From: Coffea arabica
Lineage: Eukaryota > Streptophyta > Magnoliopsida > Gentianales > Rubiaceae
NCBI RefSeq assembly: GCF_036785885.1
Contig: NC_092323.1
Location: 17,740,501-17,804,500, forward strand
Direction: 5' to 3'
DNA length: 64,000 nt
Part shown: one piece after another, positions 1-10,740 of the stretch
How the letters are laid out: every line of letters starts with the position of its first letter
How positions within the stretch are numbered: position 1 is the first letter of the stretch
Notes under the pieces: generated by a model
Told to the model about the DNA's origin: nothing
What the model saw: the letters and a program-made list of their open reading frames with translations, nothing else
Databases searched by the model: none
Position numbers and translations under genes: made by a program

Positions 1-90
1 TTTACTCAATTCGCGTGGACCAAAGGGGTATAATTGTCACACTGGCTTAATCTCCTGCAATTATCCACCGAAACGGATTAGACATCATTA
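1..90 (+). repeat. Left terminal inverted repeat of the MULE (partial)
   Basis: Reads as the reverse complement of 3525-3614 with only a few mismatches. Similarity ends on the inner side at gacatcatta. The outer end is cut by the window edge. Confidence 0.85.
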
Positions 91-127
91 TCCCACCCAT
101 GTGATTATCGTCGGAAATAGAACTCAA

Positions 128-1452
128 ATGGGGAAAATTGGGAGAACAACTAGGGCGAGCGGTGACCAGAGGCTGGAGGCCAGAATCGAAATGTCTACGC
201 CACGAGCTCAGGCAATGGACGATGGCGATTCTGTAAAGGATGGCAACGATCAAGTGGAGTCATCGGGCTTAGGTGAACAGACGATGGAGGGCAGAATCGA
301 AATGTCTACGCCACGAGCTCAGGCAATGGACGATGGCGATTCTGTCAAGGATTGCAACGATCAAGTGGAGTCATCAACAAGATCAGGTAAGTCGGCTAGC
401 TTCAAACCTAACCTTTATCAACCGTATGCATGAGGTGCTTGAGTTGAGTGCCACTACCCACTAGTATGTTGGAATGGTGATATAATGTATAATGAAAGGA
501 CTCGAGGGAGGGGGGTTTAATTTGCAGTATTGTACTTCAGTGGCGAGGCATGAACAGGTTAGGGGATGTTAAACTTTTTTGTTAAAGTGCTTATAGATTC
601 CACATGGGTAAGATAAAGCATTTAGTTTGGGTATGGTATTTTCAAAATTTTACTTTGTTTTCTTGAGATTTGTGATGTTGAAATGTTGGTAATTTTGAAA
701 TTGAATATGTATGCTTTTGATTTAGGTGGTGAAATTTGGTCTCGATTAAAGTAAATTTGTTTGTTTGTGAACTGTGATGTGGTCCCTGTGCCTTTAAAGT
801 ATACTATGCATTGCTTTCATGTTGATGAAAAGTCAGACATAACTGGGGCCAAAGTTCTGCATCTGAGAAATAATAAAAGATTTCTATTTTTTTTAATAAA
901 AAAACAGGTCAAGATGTGGACTATTTTACTTTGAAAGTACATTATGGTGGCGTCTATGTTAAAGAGCCAAAACAAGCATACGTAGGGGGTAGCGTGGAAA
1001 CATTTGAAGGAGTTATTCCAGAGAGAGTTAGTAAGTCAATTCTGCGTGACTTTTGCACTTTTGTGGGCTGTCGAGAGGATTCAAAGATGATATATGGAAT
1101 CCCCTGTGAAAAATATGTCCTAAAGCTTCGGCAAATAGATAGTGAGGATGATGCAATAGACGTGGCTTGCATTGGTAAAAAATATGGAGAAATTGATGTG
1201 TATGGTGTCTATGAATTTCATATACGAGATGTTAATAGCAACACTGATTTAGGTGCAGCAACTGTTGAGGAAATTCAAGTAAAAGATGATAATTTATATA
1301 TGGGGCTCACCTTTGATATAATTTATATGTTAAGCAAAATTGGAAATTCATTGTCTACTTTATTCCCTAATGCATGTATGTGATTTATGCAGGCACATAG
1401 GGTGTTAGATGAAGATGATGATGAAGCTGACATAGCAATACTGGAGGGATGA
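128..1452 (+). CDS. PB1-like domain protein, fragment of a MuDR-type transposase gene carried in the MULE
   Basis: A three-exon model fits: exon 1 at 128-386 (donor CAG|gtaagt), exon 2 at 908-1278 (acceptor acag), exon 3 at 1393-1452 (acceptor tgcag), with phases 1 and 0 matching. Exon 1 encodes a low-complexity region with a tandem repeat of about 37 residues (MSTPRAQAMDDGDSVKD twice). Exon 2 starts the PB1-like domain: DYFTLKVHYGG, then EPKQAYVGG. This domain is known at the N-terminus of many plant MuDR-like transposases. The predicted protein ends with an acidic tail (DEDDDEAD) and lacks the transposase catalytic core. I chose the ATG at 128; the ORF is open further upstream without an ATG. 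Without exon 3, exon 2 would read to a stop at 1381. Function unknown; it may be a transposase-derived remnant. Confidence 0.55.
153..375 (+). repeat. 111-bp in-frame tandem duplication inside exon 1
   Basis: The block 181-264 recurs at 292-375 with two or three changes, a period of 111 bp (37 codons). The sequence before each copy (around 155-180 and 266-291) is also related, so the whole unit is duplicated in frame. Confidence 0.85.
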
Positions 1453-2752
1453 TTAATAGATGTGAACCCCCCCTGACTGCTTAATTTTTTGTTGCACATG
1501 TTTAGGGCATGAAGTCTCCCTAATATAGATTTTACAATTGTAATTATAGCGTACTGATCTTGTGGGGGAAAGAGCCTAGAAAATATTCATGTGATTGTTT
1601 TGTTTTGTAAAAGTCTGCCGATGTTACCTTGCCATGTATCTCATAGCCTAGACATGAGCTTCTGCATTGATCTCTTTTGGACAATTGGCATTCACTGGTT
1701 ATATGAAATTCCTAATATCTTTTGTTGGTTGCATATTCATCAGGTGTTACATGGGTTGGTTGTGTTTAGAGAGTATCAAATTTTAAGGCGAAATCTTGCC
1801 GAATTTTTCAAGACACCATTTGATGTAAAATTTCTTGGAGTAATGATAATTTTGATGCATTTTGCTCAAGTAATTAATTGAAGGGATAACCTAGAAATTC
1901 TTGTTTGGCTGACACGCTTGTGTCTTCCTCTGCTTTCAGTGTACAAGGAGAATTGAAGATCCTAAGAGGTCACTGCAAAAAAATTTTTGAGAATCGGAGC
2001 AAAATAGTAGTTTTTATTAATTTTGCAAGTTTTATTAATCAGGTTGTAAAGCTTATACATGGAGCAGTCAGCTCAGTTACATCAATAGCTCACTAAGCAT
2101 ATCTATATATTCCGTACTATGAATAATGAAAACATAATCAGCAAATCCAGCTAAGCTCAATGCCCTAAAAACAGAGCACATAGCTTGGACTCTGCTCCAT
2201 ACAAACCCAAAAACAGCATATTCAAAAAGTAGGTGTTCCTAGATTCCTTGTAGCATTACAAAGCACAAACTCGGCTAGCCAACTAAAGCGCCTCCACTTC
2301 CAATGTGAGATGTTCTGCAGGAACTAGCTAGCCATTTAGTTTGATCAGCCTTATCTAGAATGGGAACAAATAGATTTGGAGTGAGGTTCTGCAATTCCCT
2401 CACTAGCCTACATCAGATAAGGACACTTGAGAAAGCGAATAAAACTGCGGATCAACTACAGGTTCCAACAAAATTTGCTAATTCTGCGTTTCATCAACAG
2501 AAGACAGCTTCCAACAAAACAAATTACGATGGGCTAAATCTAATTTTTAATCTCATTTAGGAAGGCCTATCAACATGTCCATATACAAAATTTGCCCATC
2601 CATTGCATATATTACTTAGAAAAATGCTTCATCAAATGCTTACACAGCCTTACAACCAAATCATAGTCAGACAAAATTAAGGCCAACCATATCCACCTTA
2701 CAACTTCGTGAACAAAAGGCTAACAGCAACTACATACGTTTCCCTAATTCAT
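1453..2752. other. MULE interior between the two convergent genes
   Basis: About 1.3 kb of non-coding sequence between the 3' ends of the PB1-like and GRF genes. Short ORFs here have no recognisable domain. It probably contains both 3' untranslated regions. Confidence 0.5.
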
Positions 2753-3441
2753 CTAAACTAACATTTGGAGCCCCCAGTCTTTTTTAGCATGTCCTCTTTT
2801 CTCGCTGCCAACAAGCACGGCAATTAACAAGCAACCACAACAAACAGCAACAAAAACTAGCAACTTGCTCTTATCTCTTAACTTTCGAATTTCAGCCTTC
2901 ATCATCTTCTTCTCTTCTTTCAACCTTGCAAGTTCAATCTTCATGAACTGGTTCTCTTGTTCAGCTTTCCTTAGTTCCTTCAAAAGTTGTGCCATTGTAT
3001 TTTTTGTCATCTCCGGCATTGGTGGATCATACCACAAAAAGTACTTGCAAGCTTTCGGTGACTATAATCAATATCAATACCCCAATTAGATTACCTATTA
3101 TTGCAAGTTAATCTAAAGCACAAATTACTACAAAATACCCATATCCGATTATACTGCCAAATTTAAAAAATTAATTCCCCAGAAATATATTAACAAAATA
3201 GAAAAAATACCCCATAATTCTTGCAGCCGTGGAATCTTCTTCCTGGATTTGACAATGTCCACGAAGGAGCTATTCGACATGGTTCATTACAATCACAAAA
3301 CACGCTCTCAGATCCATTGTACTGACCTACCTTCTCTCTCTTCACCCCTGATAAATTTTCACTTTCCTCATCCTTATGATTTGACTGTTGGAAGCTGCAC
3401 GAACTTGATGCTCCATTGAAATACTTTTTCCCTTCATGCAT
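2753..3441 (-). CDS. GRF-type zinc finger protein with coiled coil and C-terminal membrane segment
   Basis: A two-exon model on the minus strand: exon 1 at 3441-3211 (77 codons), donor GGG|gtattt; exon 2 at 3043-2753 with acceptor gcaag, phase 0, giving about 173 aa. Residues about 50-77 form a GRF zinc finger (CDCNEPC, then SWTLSNPGRRFHGCKNY), with the usual CxC, NPGRRF and second cysteine features; exon 2 continues with YFLWYDPP. Next comes a charged heptad-like helix (about residues 95-135, rich in E, K and L), then a hydrophobic stretch LLVFVAVCCGCLLIAVLV, likely a membrane anchor. Plant genomes hold many small proteins of this GRF/coiled-coil/TM plan with no assigned function. The gene starts just inside the right TIR and points inward. 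Confidence 0.6.
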
Positions 3442-3524
3442 TTTACATGTGCTCCTTTGCAGATACAATTGGGCAACTAAAAATGAGCCCTACTCTCTTC
3501 AAACCAGATGCTCGCCCCTTTTTG

Positions 3525-3740
3525 TAATGATGTCTAATTCGTTTTGGTGGATAATTGCAGGAGATTAAGCCAGTGTGACAATTATACCTCTTTGGTCCAC
3601 GCGAATTGAGTAAAATGTAGTAAAAAGTCCTACATTGAAAGTAAAAAACTAGTTCAGGGACTAAATGGGTTAAAATTTTTAATGAATGACGAAATTGATT
3701 TAAGTGAAAATGTTTAGGGACCAAATTGGCGAAATTCCCT
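3525..3740 (-). repeat. Right terminal inverted repeat of the MULE
   Basis: 3525-3614 mirrors 1-90. The outer stretch 3615-3740 has no visible partner because the left arm runs off the window, so the outer limit is an estimate. Confidence 0.65.
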
Positions 3741-3741
3741 T

Positions 3742-4329
3742 TCCAAAAAGAAGTCAAATGAAATCCTTCTTTAAAATTTCTAAAGAACAAAAAGGAGGTA
3801 AGAAAAAAGGATGGCAAGAAAGCAAAGCAAAATCAAAGTTCAAACTTTCTTAAAATAAAAGAGAAAAATAAAAAATACCCCAAATATCCAATGCCTAAAA
3901 TGCATTACTTGGGCCGAGTTAAGTTAAGACAAACTACCTCCTTGTAAGCCATGCTATTGGACAAATGCTCAACAACAAATGCGCCCTATTCAATCGTTTC
4001 GGGCCATTTGAGGCTCGCTCTGTGCTAGGGCTCGCCCCCACGCTTGGTTCAGAAAATGCCTTTGAAAACACTAATTACGATTATTAGCTCCAACCGTAGT
4101 TTGTTTGTGGAGGTCCAAGGCTGAACTTTCTTGGTAACTTTTGCTGTCGGTGGATGTTTGGAGTTATGAGCGGATACGAGGCCTGATGCTATCAGTAACA
4201 ATTGTTTGGAATAATGTAACATTTTTTTAATAAGGTATAAATTCACGTGAATTACTTATAAAATTTAATAAAAGAGACGCAATTATTACATGTGAAACTT
4301 ACATGAAGTGTCACAATTATTACTTTCAA
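3742..4329. other. Gene-free AT-rich stretch
   Basis: No ORF with recognisable content and no clear repeat boundary seen. Confidence 0.5.
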
Positions 4330-5134
4330 GGTTTGTAAAATCGGGATCCTACGTAGGATCGATTTTAGTTTTACAGAATCAGATCGTAGGATCGAATCGG
4401 ATAGTAGAATCGTAAGATCCCACCAAAAGCTCCTAAATTTACTAAATTAATGAATTTGAAATTCATATACCATTTTGTACATCCTAAAAGATTTCAAATA
4501 AATAGATAACTCATAATTATTTTTTACCATGTTGTCCATTTCCTGTTTTGAGTTTTAACAATCAGACAAGGAACCTTTACTTGATCCACTAATGTTTTCT
4601 TTACAACCTTTCAGCCGAAAAGTTGTGTTTTTGTACTGGCCGCCAGTAGTAGAATGTAGAATAGATGATCATAGCAAAACTAGCTACTATAGAGATAGAC
4701 GAGGATCCATATGGCTTGCAATAATAAACTAACATTGTAAAAAGGGCAACAAATGAAGCCTAATATATAGTTGAGTATCATTGACCACTATACATCACTT
4801 GTATGCATCTCAAGTCAAGTTTGAAACAACCAAACAATTCCAGTTCATATTGGCTTGCCAGCCATTTAATTTTCAGACTTACATTTTATTAATTCTCTGT
4901 AATTTAATTCTAATGTGCTAAAATTAAGGAAGCAACCAATCAACACAATAGGGGGCCTGAAATACGTGGCATGGGGGCCTCATAATCATTCATTCATGGG
5001 TTCAAAAGAAAAGATGAAAGAAAACTGCCGACGATCATCAATTTGCAGGCATGTGGTGTGGAGTAACAACTATGGAGGATTTGAGTAGAGAAATGCTTAG
5101 CCAAGCAAAAGGAATACTATAAGGCGGTGAATAA

Positions 5135-5164
5135 TCTTGGTCTTGGTCTTGGTCTTGGTCTTGG
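5135..5164 (+). repeat. (TCTTGG)5 microsatellite
   Basis: Five perfect 6-bp units in a row. Confidence 0.9.
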
Positions 5165-5248
5165 GGGTCCATCTAAAACAAAAAATAATTTGCAATGCGT
5201 GAAAGTGACTTAAGATCTAAATTCTAGAGTAATTCAGTTGGCTGGAAT

Positions 5249-5322
5249 CCGGGGGCAACAGAGGAGATTTCGTCTTGAAGGTGCCAAAATCCGGCGGCAG
5301 TAGAGGAGATTTCGTCTTGAAG
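5249..5322. repeat. 42-bp imperfect direct repeat
   Basis: The words agaggagatttcgtcttgaa occur twice, 42 bp apart, each preceded by a related CCGG-GGCA stretch. On the minus strand they fall in a 134-aa ORF (5628-5224) and give a 14-residue repeat (LQDEISS), but that ORF is not recognisable and I do not call it a gene. Confidence 0.7.
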
Positions 5323-5852
5323 CCTTACGAAATCTAGCTTGAAGCCTTGAAGCTGTAACTTGTTGGTACTTGGTAAAAGCCGCAGCGATTTCGTCTTGTT
5401 GGTAGGCATAGGAGTTGCAGCAGTTTGATGGATAAATTCTAGGGTTTTGGGCAGCGGTGGAGAAGAAAAGAAAAGAAAAGTGCAGGCTGAACCGCTAAAG
5501 AATGAAGAAAAGAGTAAAAGAAACGACAAAGGAAAGGAGTCAAAGGCTGACCGACTAAGGAAAGGAAAAGATGAGAAGAATCGGTGCTTTTTTTGACTTT
5601 TTGAGCAAAAATTGTTAAAACATTGCAATTAAAGGCTGCAATTCTTTGATAAATTACAAGCTTACCCCAAATGTTTTCATTTACTTGCAAAATGAAGTCT
5701 CGAATTTCACATATTAGCAAAATTTTGTAGGATCGATGTAGGATCGTACGATTCTATACAATCCTACCGATCCTACAAGCGATTAATGCAATTTGTGAAC
5801 TTGAATGCGATTCGGATCGATTTTGGTTATCCGGATCGCGATTTTGACAACC

Positions 5853-6250
5853 AAAGGATGTACACAAAATTTATATAAAATTACAAATTGTTCAAAAAAT
5901 ATTACACTATTCAAGGACGACTGATCTAAGCCCTGCGTCGGTTGAGCATTCTAACTTCCCAAGTGATCCAGCTGCCCCAATCTAGCCTCCCCCTTCCTAT
6001 GTTCCTATTGCATTTTTTTTCCTTTTCTGGGCTATTCCATGTCTTGTTGATCATGGTTTCACTCCATCGTCTTTGATTTTTTCCATGCCTAGTCTTTCTC
6101 ATGCAATTTTCCATCCAATTAATGAATTCCGGTAAAAGGAAAAACTTTGCAGCGCAAGGAAAATTATGAAACGTCAAAATGGTGGTGAATCATTCATTAG
6201 TCGCTAAAAAGGAAATTCGCAATTTTTTGTCCACAATTGTGGCCTTAGAT
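5853..6250. other. Gene-free stretch
   Basis: Only short ORFs without recognisable content. The last 8 bp (6243-6250) are the left target-site duplication of the next element. Confidence 0.5.
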
Positions 6251-6374
6251 CAATGTTTTCAGAATCGGACTGGACCGGCCGGTTCAACCGGTTGGACAGC
6301 AAACTGAACAGGCCACGGTCCGGTCTAGAGCTAAAGTCGGAGAGTAATGAAAAACCGCTAGAAACAGGATGACG

Positions 6375-6568
6375 CGGACGAACCGTGAAAAGCCGCACGG
6401 ACTGTGAATCGACAGTTTTTGAAACTTTTCAAAAATAATTTCCAATTTGGAGCCACCAACAATCGAACACCCGGACAAACCGTGAAAAAACGCACGGACC
6501 ATGAACCGGCAGTTTTTGAAACTTTTCAAAATTAATTTCCAATTTGCAGCCACCAAGAATCGAACACT
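6375..6568. repeat. 97-bp tandem duplication within the hAT-like element
   Basis: The sequence from cggacgaaccgtgaaaa (6375) to about 6471 repeats from 6472 to about 6568, sharing the words gcacgga, cagtttttgaaacttttcaa and gccacca. Confidence 0.8.
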
Positions 6569-6616
6569 AGACCTTGCGTTTGTCACAAGGAGCCCTTTAC
6601 CATTGAACCATAGCCA
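6550..6616 (-). other. tRNA-like segment with A-box and B-box motifs
   Basis: On the minus strand, tggctatggttcaatgg (6616-6600) resembles a tRNA D-arm/A box, and gttcgattct (6565-6556) a T-arm/B box, at tRNA-like spacing. The B-box half also occurs in the other copy of the 97-bp duplication. It is too degenerate to call a functional tRNA. It may be a tRNA- or SINE-derived piece inside the transposon. Confidence 0.4.
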
Positions 6617-6755
6617 GCGGACAATTGTTTTGTGTAGATATCTACTTAATTTATTAAGTGAAAAACTAAAAATACCAACCTAAGACACATCAAACTTATT
6701 TTTTTGTATATAAAAAATATATAAATGCAAAGATAGTAATAATTGTTAGAATATG

Positions 6756-6779
6756 TATATATATATATATATATATATA
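6756..6779 (+). repeat. (TA)n microsatellite
   Basis: A run of alternating T and A of about 24 bp. Confidence 0.85.
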
Positions 6780-8005
6780 AAATAAATTAGGTGAATATTA
6801 AATGTGTTAGGGCAACCGTTAGAAAAATCCTTTAATAAAATAGCTTTTTCAAATTATTTTTTTTAATTTTTGTAGAAAAATGTACAACAACGGTTTAATG
6901 TGTGTAGAATAAAAATAATCCATAAATAGATTAGTGAAAAAATAAAAAATTTAAAAAATGACAATCCAAACAAGGTCTAATTTGGTAACTAAATTGAATT
7001 GTTTAGATAAGTTATTATTATAAAAATTTTTAATTACATTAGAAACACTTATGCTTTACATCATAAATACATTGTTGGTATATCAATGTTTGTTAATGTA
7101 CTCCCCTTGATTATTAATGTAATCCCCTTGATTTTTTAATTTGTGAAAATAAATAAAAATACTCAGACTTTTAATTTTAGTTACAATCTCACAATAAAAT
7201 AGTGGTTGAAATGCAATAACAGATAGAAAGATTGAGTAGGGATATTCTTGCTCATTTGACATTGTAGACAAGTATTTAGGAAAAAAATTGATAAATAATT
7301 ACTATTTTAAAAAATATTTATAATTACATTGTACACATTCGTACTTTACATCATAACTCCTTGATTTTTTTTATTTGTGTGAATAAACAAAATACTTAAA
7401 AAATTTAATTTCAATTACAATCTCAAAACAATATCGTAGGTAGCAAGATTGAATAAGGATATTGTTACCTAACTAACTGGTAGATATGTATTAAAAAAGG
7501 GAACATTGATAAATAATTAGGCGCTAATAACAATTTTCTAATGGACAAAAAATGTGAATATGGAGAATTTTTTTTCTTTTCTTTTTTTCTTTCCAATGAA
7601 TATGGACCGAGTGAGAAAGCCAAATGGCCGAAATGAAAACACAAATTTGGTATCTGGCTAGATATCAAATTTGAAAACACAAATTTTAGATTCGTGTGAT
7701 AGAGGATATCGGGCTGGATATTTTTTAGTATTACTTCAAGAAGGTTCCATATTCCTCTGAAGTCTTATTTAGACCCATCTCAAATTTGAATTGCATCATT
7801 ACCGAGTTGGGCCTGACAATAGCCTGTACCATGTTCTTGGACATCAACCTTCAAAGTTTAAGCTTGTAGCCGTAGGCAATGAACTGTTTCCGGAAAGAAA
7901 GATGTTTATTTAAAAAAAAAAAATAGTGAACCGGCCGGTCGGGCTGCGAACCGGTCCCTTCCCCGGTTCACTGGCTGGTCTGGTTCTAAAAACATTGCCT
8001 TAGAT

Positions 8006-8347
8006 AAGGACCTACTTGGTTTATCCAATTTTTCAACAAGACACAAGGAACTTTTTCAACTTGGGCTCATTAAGTAAAAGTAGTTACCAAAACAAAGCCC
8101 TCATGAGTAGTAGTATTGCAGTACATGAAGTTAACAATAAATGTAGTCAAGGGATATCCTGCAAAAATAACAGGTGTTTACAATACCTGGAAATGGGCAC
8201 GCCTCTATGTAAATTGACATCATAGGATTTTTTTTTAATAGGAGAGGGATGGGATTTAAGATGTATGAAAGGAACAGGAAAATTTGAATCCAATACCTCG
8301 GAGCTCTCAAAAATAGCATCAAAGTAATTTTCAAAGAAGTATATGTA
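8006..8347. other. Gene-free stretch
   Basis: No recognisable gene or repeat structure. Confidence 0.45.
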
Positions 8348-8720
8348 CTCCCTCATTCCCACTTTGATAGTTTTGGTTTTTCATTTTAACATAGTTTAAG
8401 TAAAATTAATTAATTTTGTTGGAAGAGTAAATCTAGTCTAGTATTTTTCTAAAATACCCTTATATTGATATTAGGACTATAACTAATTGCTATACTTTTA
8501 CATTAATTACAATAACAATACTATGAAAGTTGCACCATTCAAGATATGAATCTAAGCAATTAATGAATGACATAGATTATATTCACTGATAACAAAGTAC
8601 ATTAAATAAGAATATTTTAGAGAAGTTATAAGTTAAGTATATATTTTCAATTGAAAAGTAGATTATAGTTTGGGACGAATGAAAAAGGAAAACAAGATTA
8701 TCAATGTGGGATGGAGAACG
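8348..8720. mobile_element. Stowaway-like MITE (about 373 bp)
   Basis: The left end ctccctcattcccactttga and the reverse-complemented right end (gttctccatcccacattgat) form an imperfect TIR of about 40 bp. TA lies on each side (8346-8347, 8721-8722). The CTCCCTC-TCCC-style end is characteristic of plant Stowaway (Tc1/mariner-type) MITEs. The interior is AT-rich and non-coding. Confidence 0.55.
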
Positions 8721-8923
8721 TATATAGAATGTGTGACGCTTTTGTCCAATGATATGAAATGAGAATACAAAACAATACCTAGTTTTATGGAAACATGGAT
8801 CTTCGCCTAAGAATACTCAAGTTGTAGAAATGAAGACTTGGATTCCTTATTAATTGGGTAAGAAGCTATATAGGAGTATACTAAAAGAATGGTAAATATT
8901 ACTTAAAAACTTCATATGTTTTG

Positions 8924-10740
8924 TGTCGCGCCCCATTTTTTAAAAATAAAAAGGGAAAGGTGTTAGAAAAACGTGTTTTTGATTTTATTTTTAGAAAATA
9001 AAGAAAAATGGCCTAAAATGGGACATATAAAGTGTGACGGTTTAGGCTCAAAATTTAGTCTTAAAAAGGGTTTTTTTTAAAGAAAAATAAGAGGCGCCAC
9101 TTGGTATCGAGTTTAGGTGTATCAAATCATCTAAAATGTATTTTAAATAAAAAAACCAATAAAACCTTTTTAGACGACTCCAGATATTTGAAAACGAGAG
9201 AAAGAGTTCGGGAGTCACGTTTGAAGAAAGAGAAGACAAAGATTTGATTTAAAGCACCCTTTCAACTTAACCAAAGTTAGTTGCGAGATTTAGTCAAAAA
9301 TTCTCCTAATCTAACCTATAAAAGTTATCACATTTTTATGTTTTTATATGGATGCAATTCTAGACCTAAGGGATATCAAAAGGATTGAAATGTCTCTTCA
9401 AAGTTAGACGACTCCAGATCTTTGAAAATGAGAGAAAAGAGTTCGGGAGTCACGTTTGAAGGAAGAGAAAACAAAGATTTGATTTAAAACACCTTTTCAA
9501 CCTAACCAAAGTTAGTTGTGAGATTTAGTAAAAAATTCTCCTAATCTAACCTATAAAACTTATCACATTTTTTATGTTTCTATATGGATGCATGTCTAAA
9601 CCTAAGGGATATTAGAAGGACTGAAATGTCTCTTCAAAGTTTAATTGGTACCAATCACATTAATTGTGAAGTCCAAGAATAATTCTTTGAATAGGTCATG
9701 AAAAATGCAAAAGATGAGACACAAAAAAAAAAGAAAATATAATATATAGATAAACATACATGACTTAGAAGAGAGGAATGTAACATAACGGGTATGGGAT
9801 GCTAAAATTCGTCACTCAATTTTCCTTCTTATAGAGGGGTAATAGCGTGTTAAGGTTAAAAAACCATAGTCGTTCATTTTCCACATTCGAAGAGTGACTC
9901 TTTTAATCTAAGCAAGCAAATGAACTAGCCTATTTCTAAAATGAAATACAATTTTAAATGATATGGTCCAAACATATAAAGGGTAAGGGGATGATAGTAG
10001 GGAAAATATCATGCAAATGATAAAAAATTCTAAAATAGGAAAAAAATGCATGAGATGCAATAAATGTCACACCAAAGTATGAATCTAACGTATCAATGAT
10101 CTAAAGAGTCTAGTGTTGAGTTAGTCCATTTCTAAAAGTCCTCACTAGCGTTGCACTAGTGAGAAATTGAGAAGAAAAGTCACAACTAGCGTTGGACTAG
10201 TGTGGTGATGTCATGCATTCATTATAAATAAATAAAGCATATAAAACATAATTAAAGTCAATAAACACATAAACACATAGAGCACGTAGTACATAGACAT
10301 AATATTTAAATGGAAAATCTTAGAGAAAACGAATAAAACACATAAGCATACAAGCATGCAAGCAAATAAAAACTAATTATTACATTGGGAGTCCTAACTA
10401 CAATCTAGAAAGGAATTGTGAAAATAATAAACCTATCTATTATATTTATCTAACTAATTATATTTTTGATAAAAATAAAATCTATCTATTACATGGTCTA
10501 ACTAAATACATTTCTTGGACACCTATTTATTACAATTTGGCATTTAAATGCCTCTCAAATAAGCATAAAAAATTAAATAAAATGAATGAAAACCTAATTG
10601 GATAAAATGAGTAAATGAAAAAAAAACATTCAAAACATTCAATTATACATAAAAATGCATAGGAGCACATAAAGGAATTTAAAATAATAATAGAAGGTAC
10701 CTCCTTTGAAGTAGTGGTTAAATGAGGTAAAATTTTCCCT
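8924..10740. mobile_element. Probable LTR-retrotransposon remnant (TGTCGCGCCCC family), boundaries uncertain
   Basis: It starts with tgtcgcgccccatttttt, a TG-starting end also found at 35776. Around 9090 it has the words gaggcgccacttggtatcga, which resemble sequence I associate with plant gypsy-type LTR regions. No coding sequence survives. It contains a 234-bp tandem duplication and further AT-rich repeats. The right limit is a guess from the change in sequence character. Confidence 0.35.
9172..9640 (+). repeat. 234-bp tandem duplication
   Basis: The block beginning agacgactccagat at 9172 starts again at 9406. The two copies stay aligned for their full length with scattered substitutions and small indels. 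Confidence 0.9.

Larger units (their letters stand above)
1..3740. mobile_element. Mutator-like (MULE) DNA transposon, non-autonomous, left end outside the window
   Basis: Bases 1-90 are an almost perfect inverted copy of 3525-3614, so the two are arms of a long terminal inverted repeat. The left arm continues beyond the window. The right arm may run to about 3740, where the sequence reads gggaccaaattggcgaaatt, but its outer part cannot be compared. Between the arms lie two convergent spliced genes, one from each end (PB1-like, +; GRF zinc finger, -). No transposase core or SWIM finger is visible, so movement would need enzyme from elsewhere. Long TIRs and a PB1-like fragment fit the MULE superfamily. 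The target-site duplication cannot be seen because the left end is missing. Confidence 0.72.
4330..5852. mobile_element. Candidate non-autonomous TIR element with GATCC/TAGGATCG-rich ends
   Basis: The left end reads ggtttgtaaaatcgggatcc and the right end, reverse-complemented, ggttgtcaaaatcgcgatcc. Both are followed by clusters of TAGGATCG words (4345-4425 and, inverted, 5728-5830). The interior has no transposase. It includes a TCTTGG repeat and a 42-bp direct repeat at 5249-5322. No convincing target-site duplication was found, so the superfamily (hAT or MULE) is open. Confidence 0.45.
6251..7997. mobile_element. hAT-like non-autonomous DNA transposon with 8-bp TSD
   Basis: The left end caatgttttcagaatcggac and the reverse-complemented right end caatgtttttagaaccagac form a TIR, continuing into GGACCGG/CCGGTT-rich sequence on both sides. 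Exactly outside lies the direct repeat ccttagat at 6243-6250 and 7998-8005. An 8-bp duplication and ends beginning CA fit hAT elements. The element is 1747 bp with no transposase ORF. It carries a 97-bp tandem duplication and a tRNA-like motif near its left end. Confidence 0.75.

Noticed and set aside
5224..5628. 134-aa minus-strand ORF as a secreted protein gene
   Set aside because: Its F/S-rich first half comes from low-complexity GA-rich DNA and its second half from a 42-bp repeat. No recognisable domain.
6556..6616. A functional tRNA gene on the minus strand
   Set aside because: A-box and B-box words are present, but I cannot pair a full acceptor stem or a clear anticodon arm, and it sits inside a transposon.
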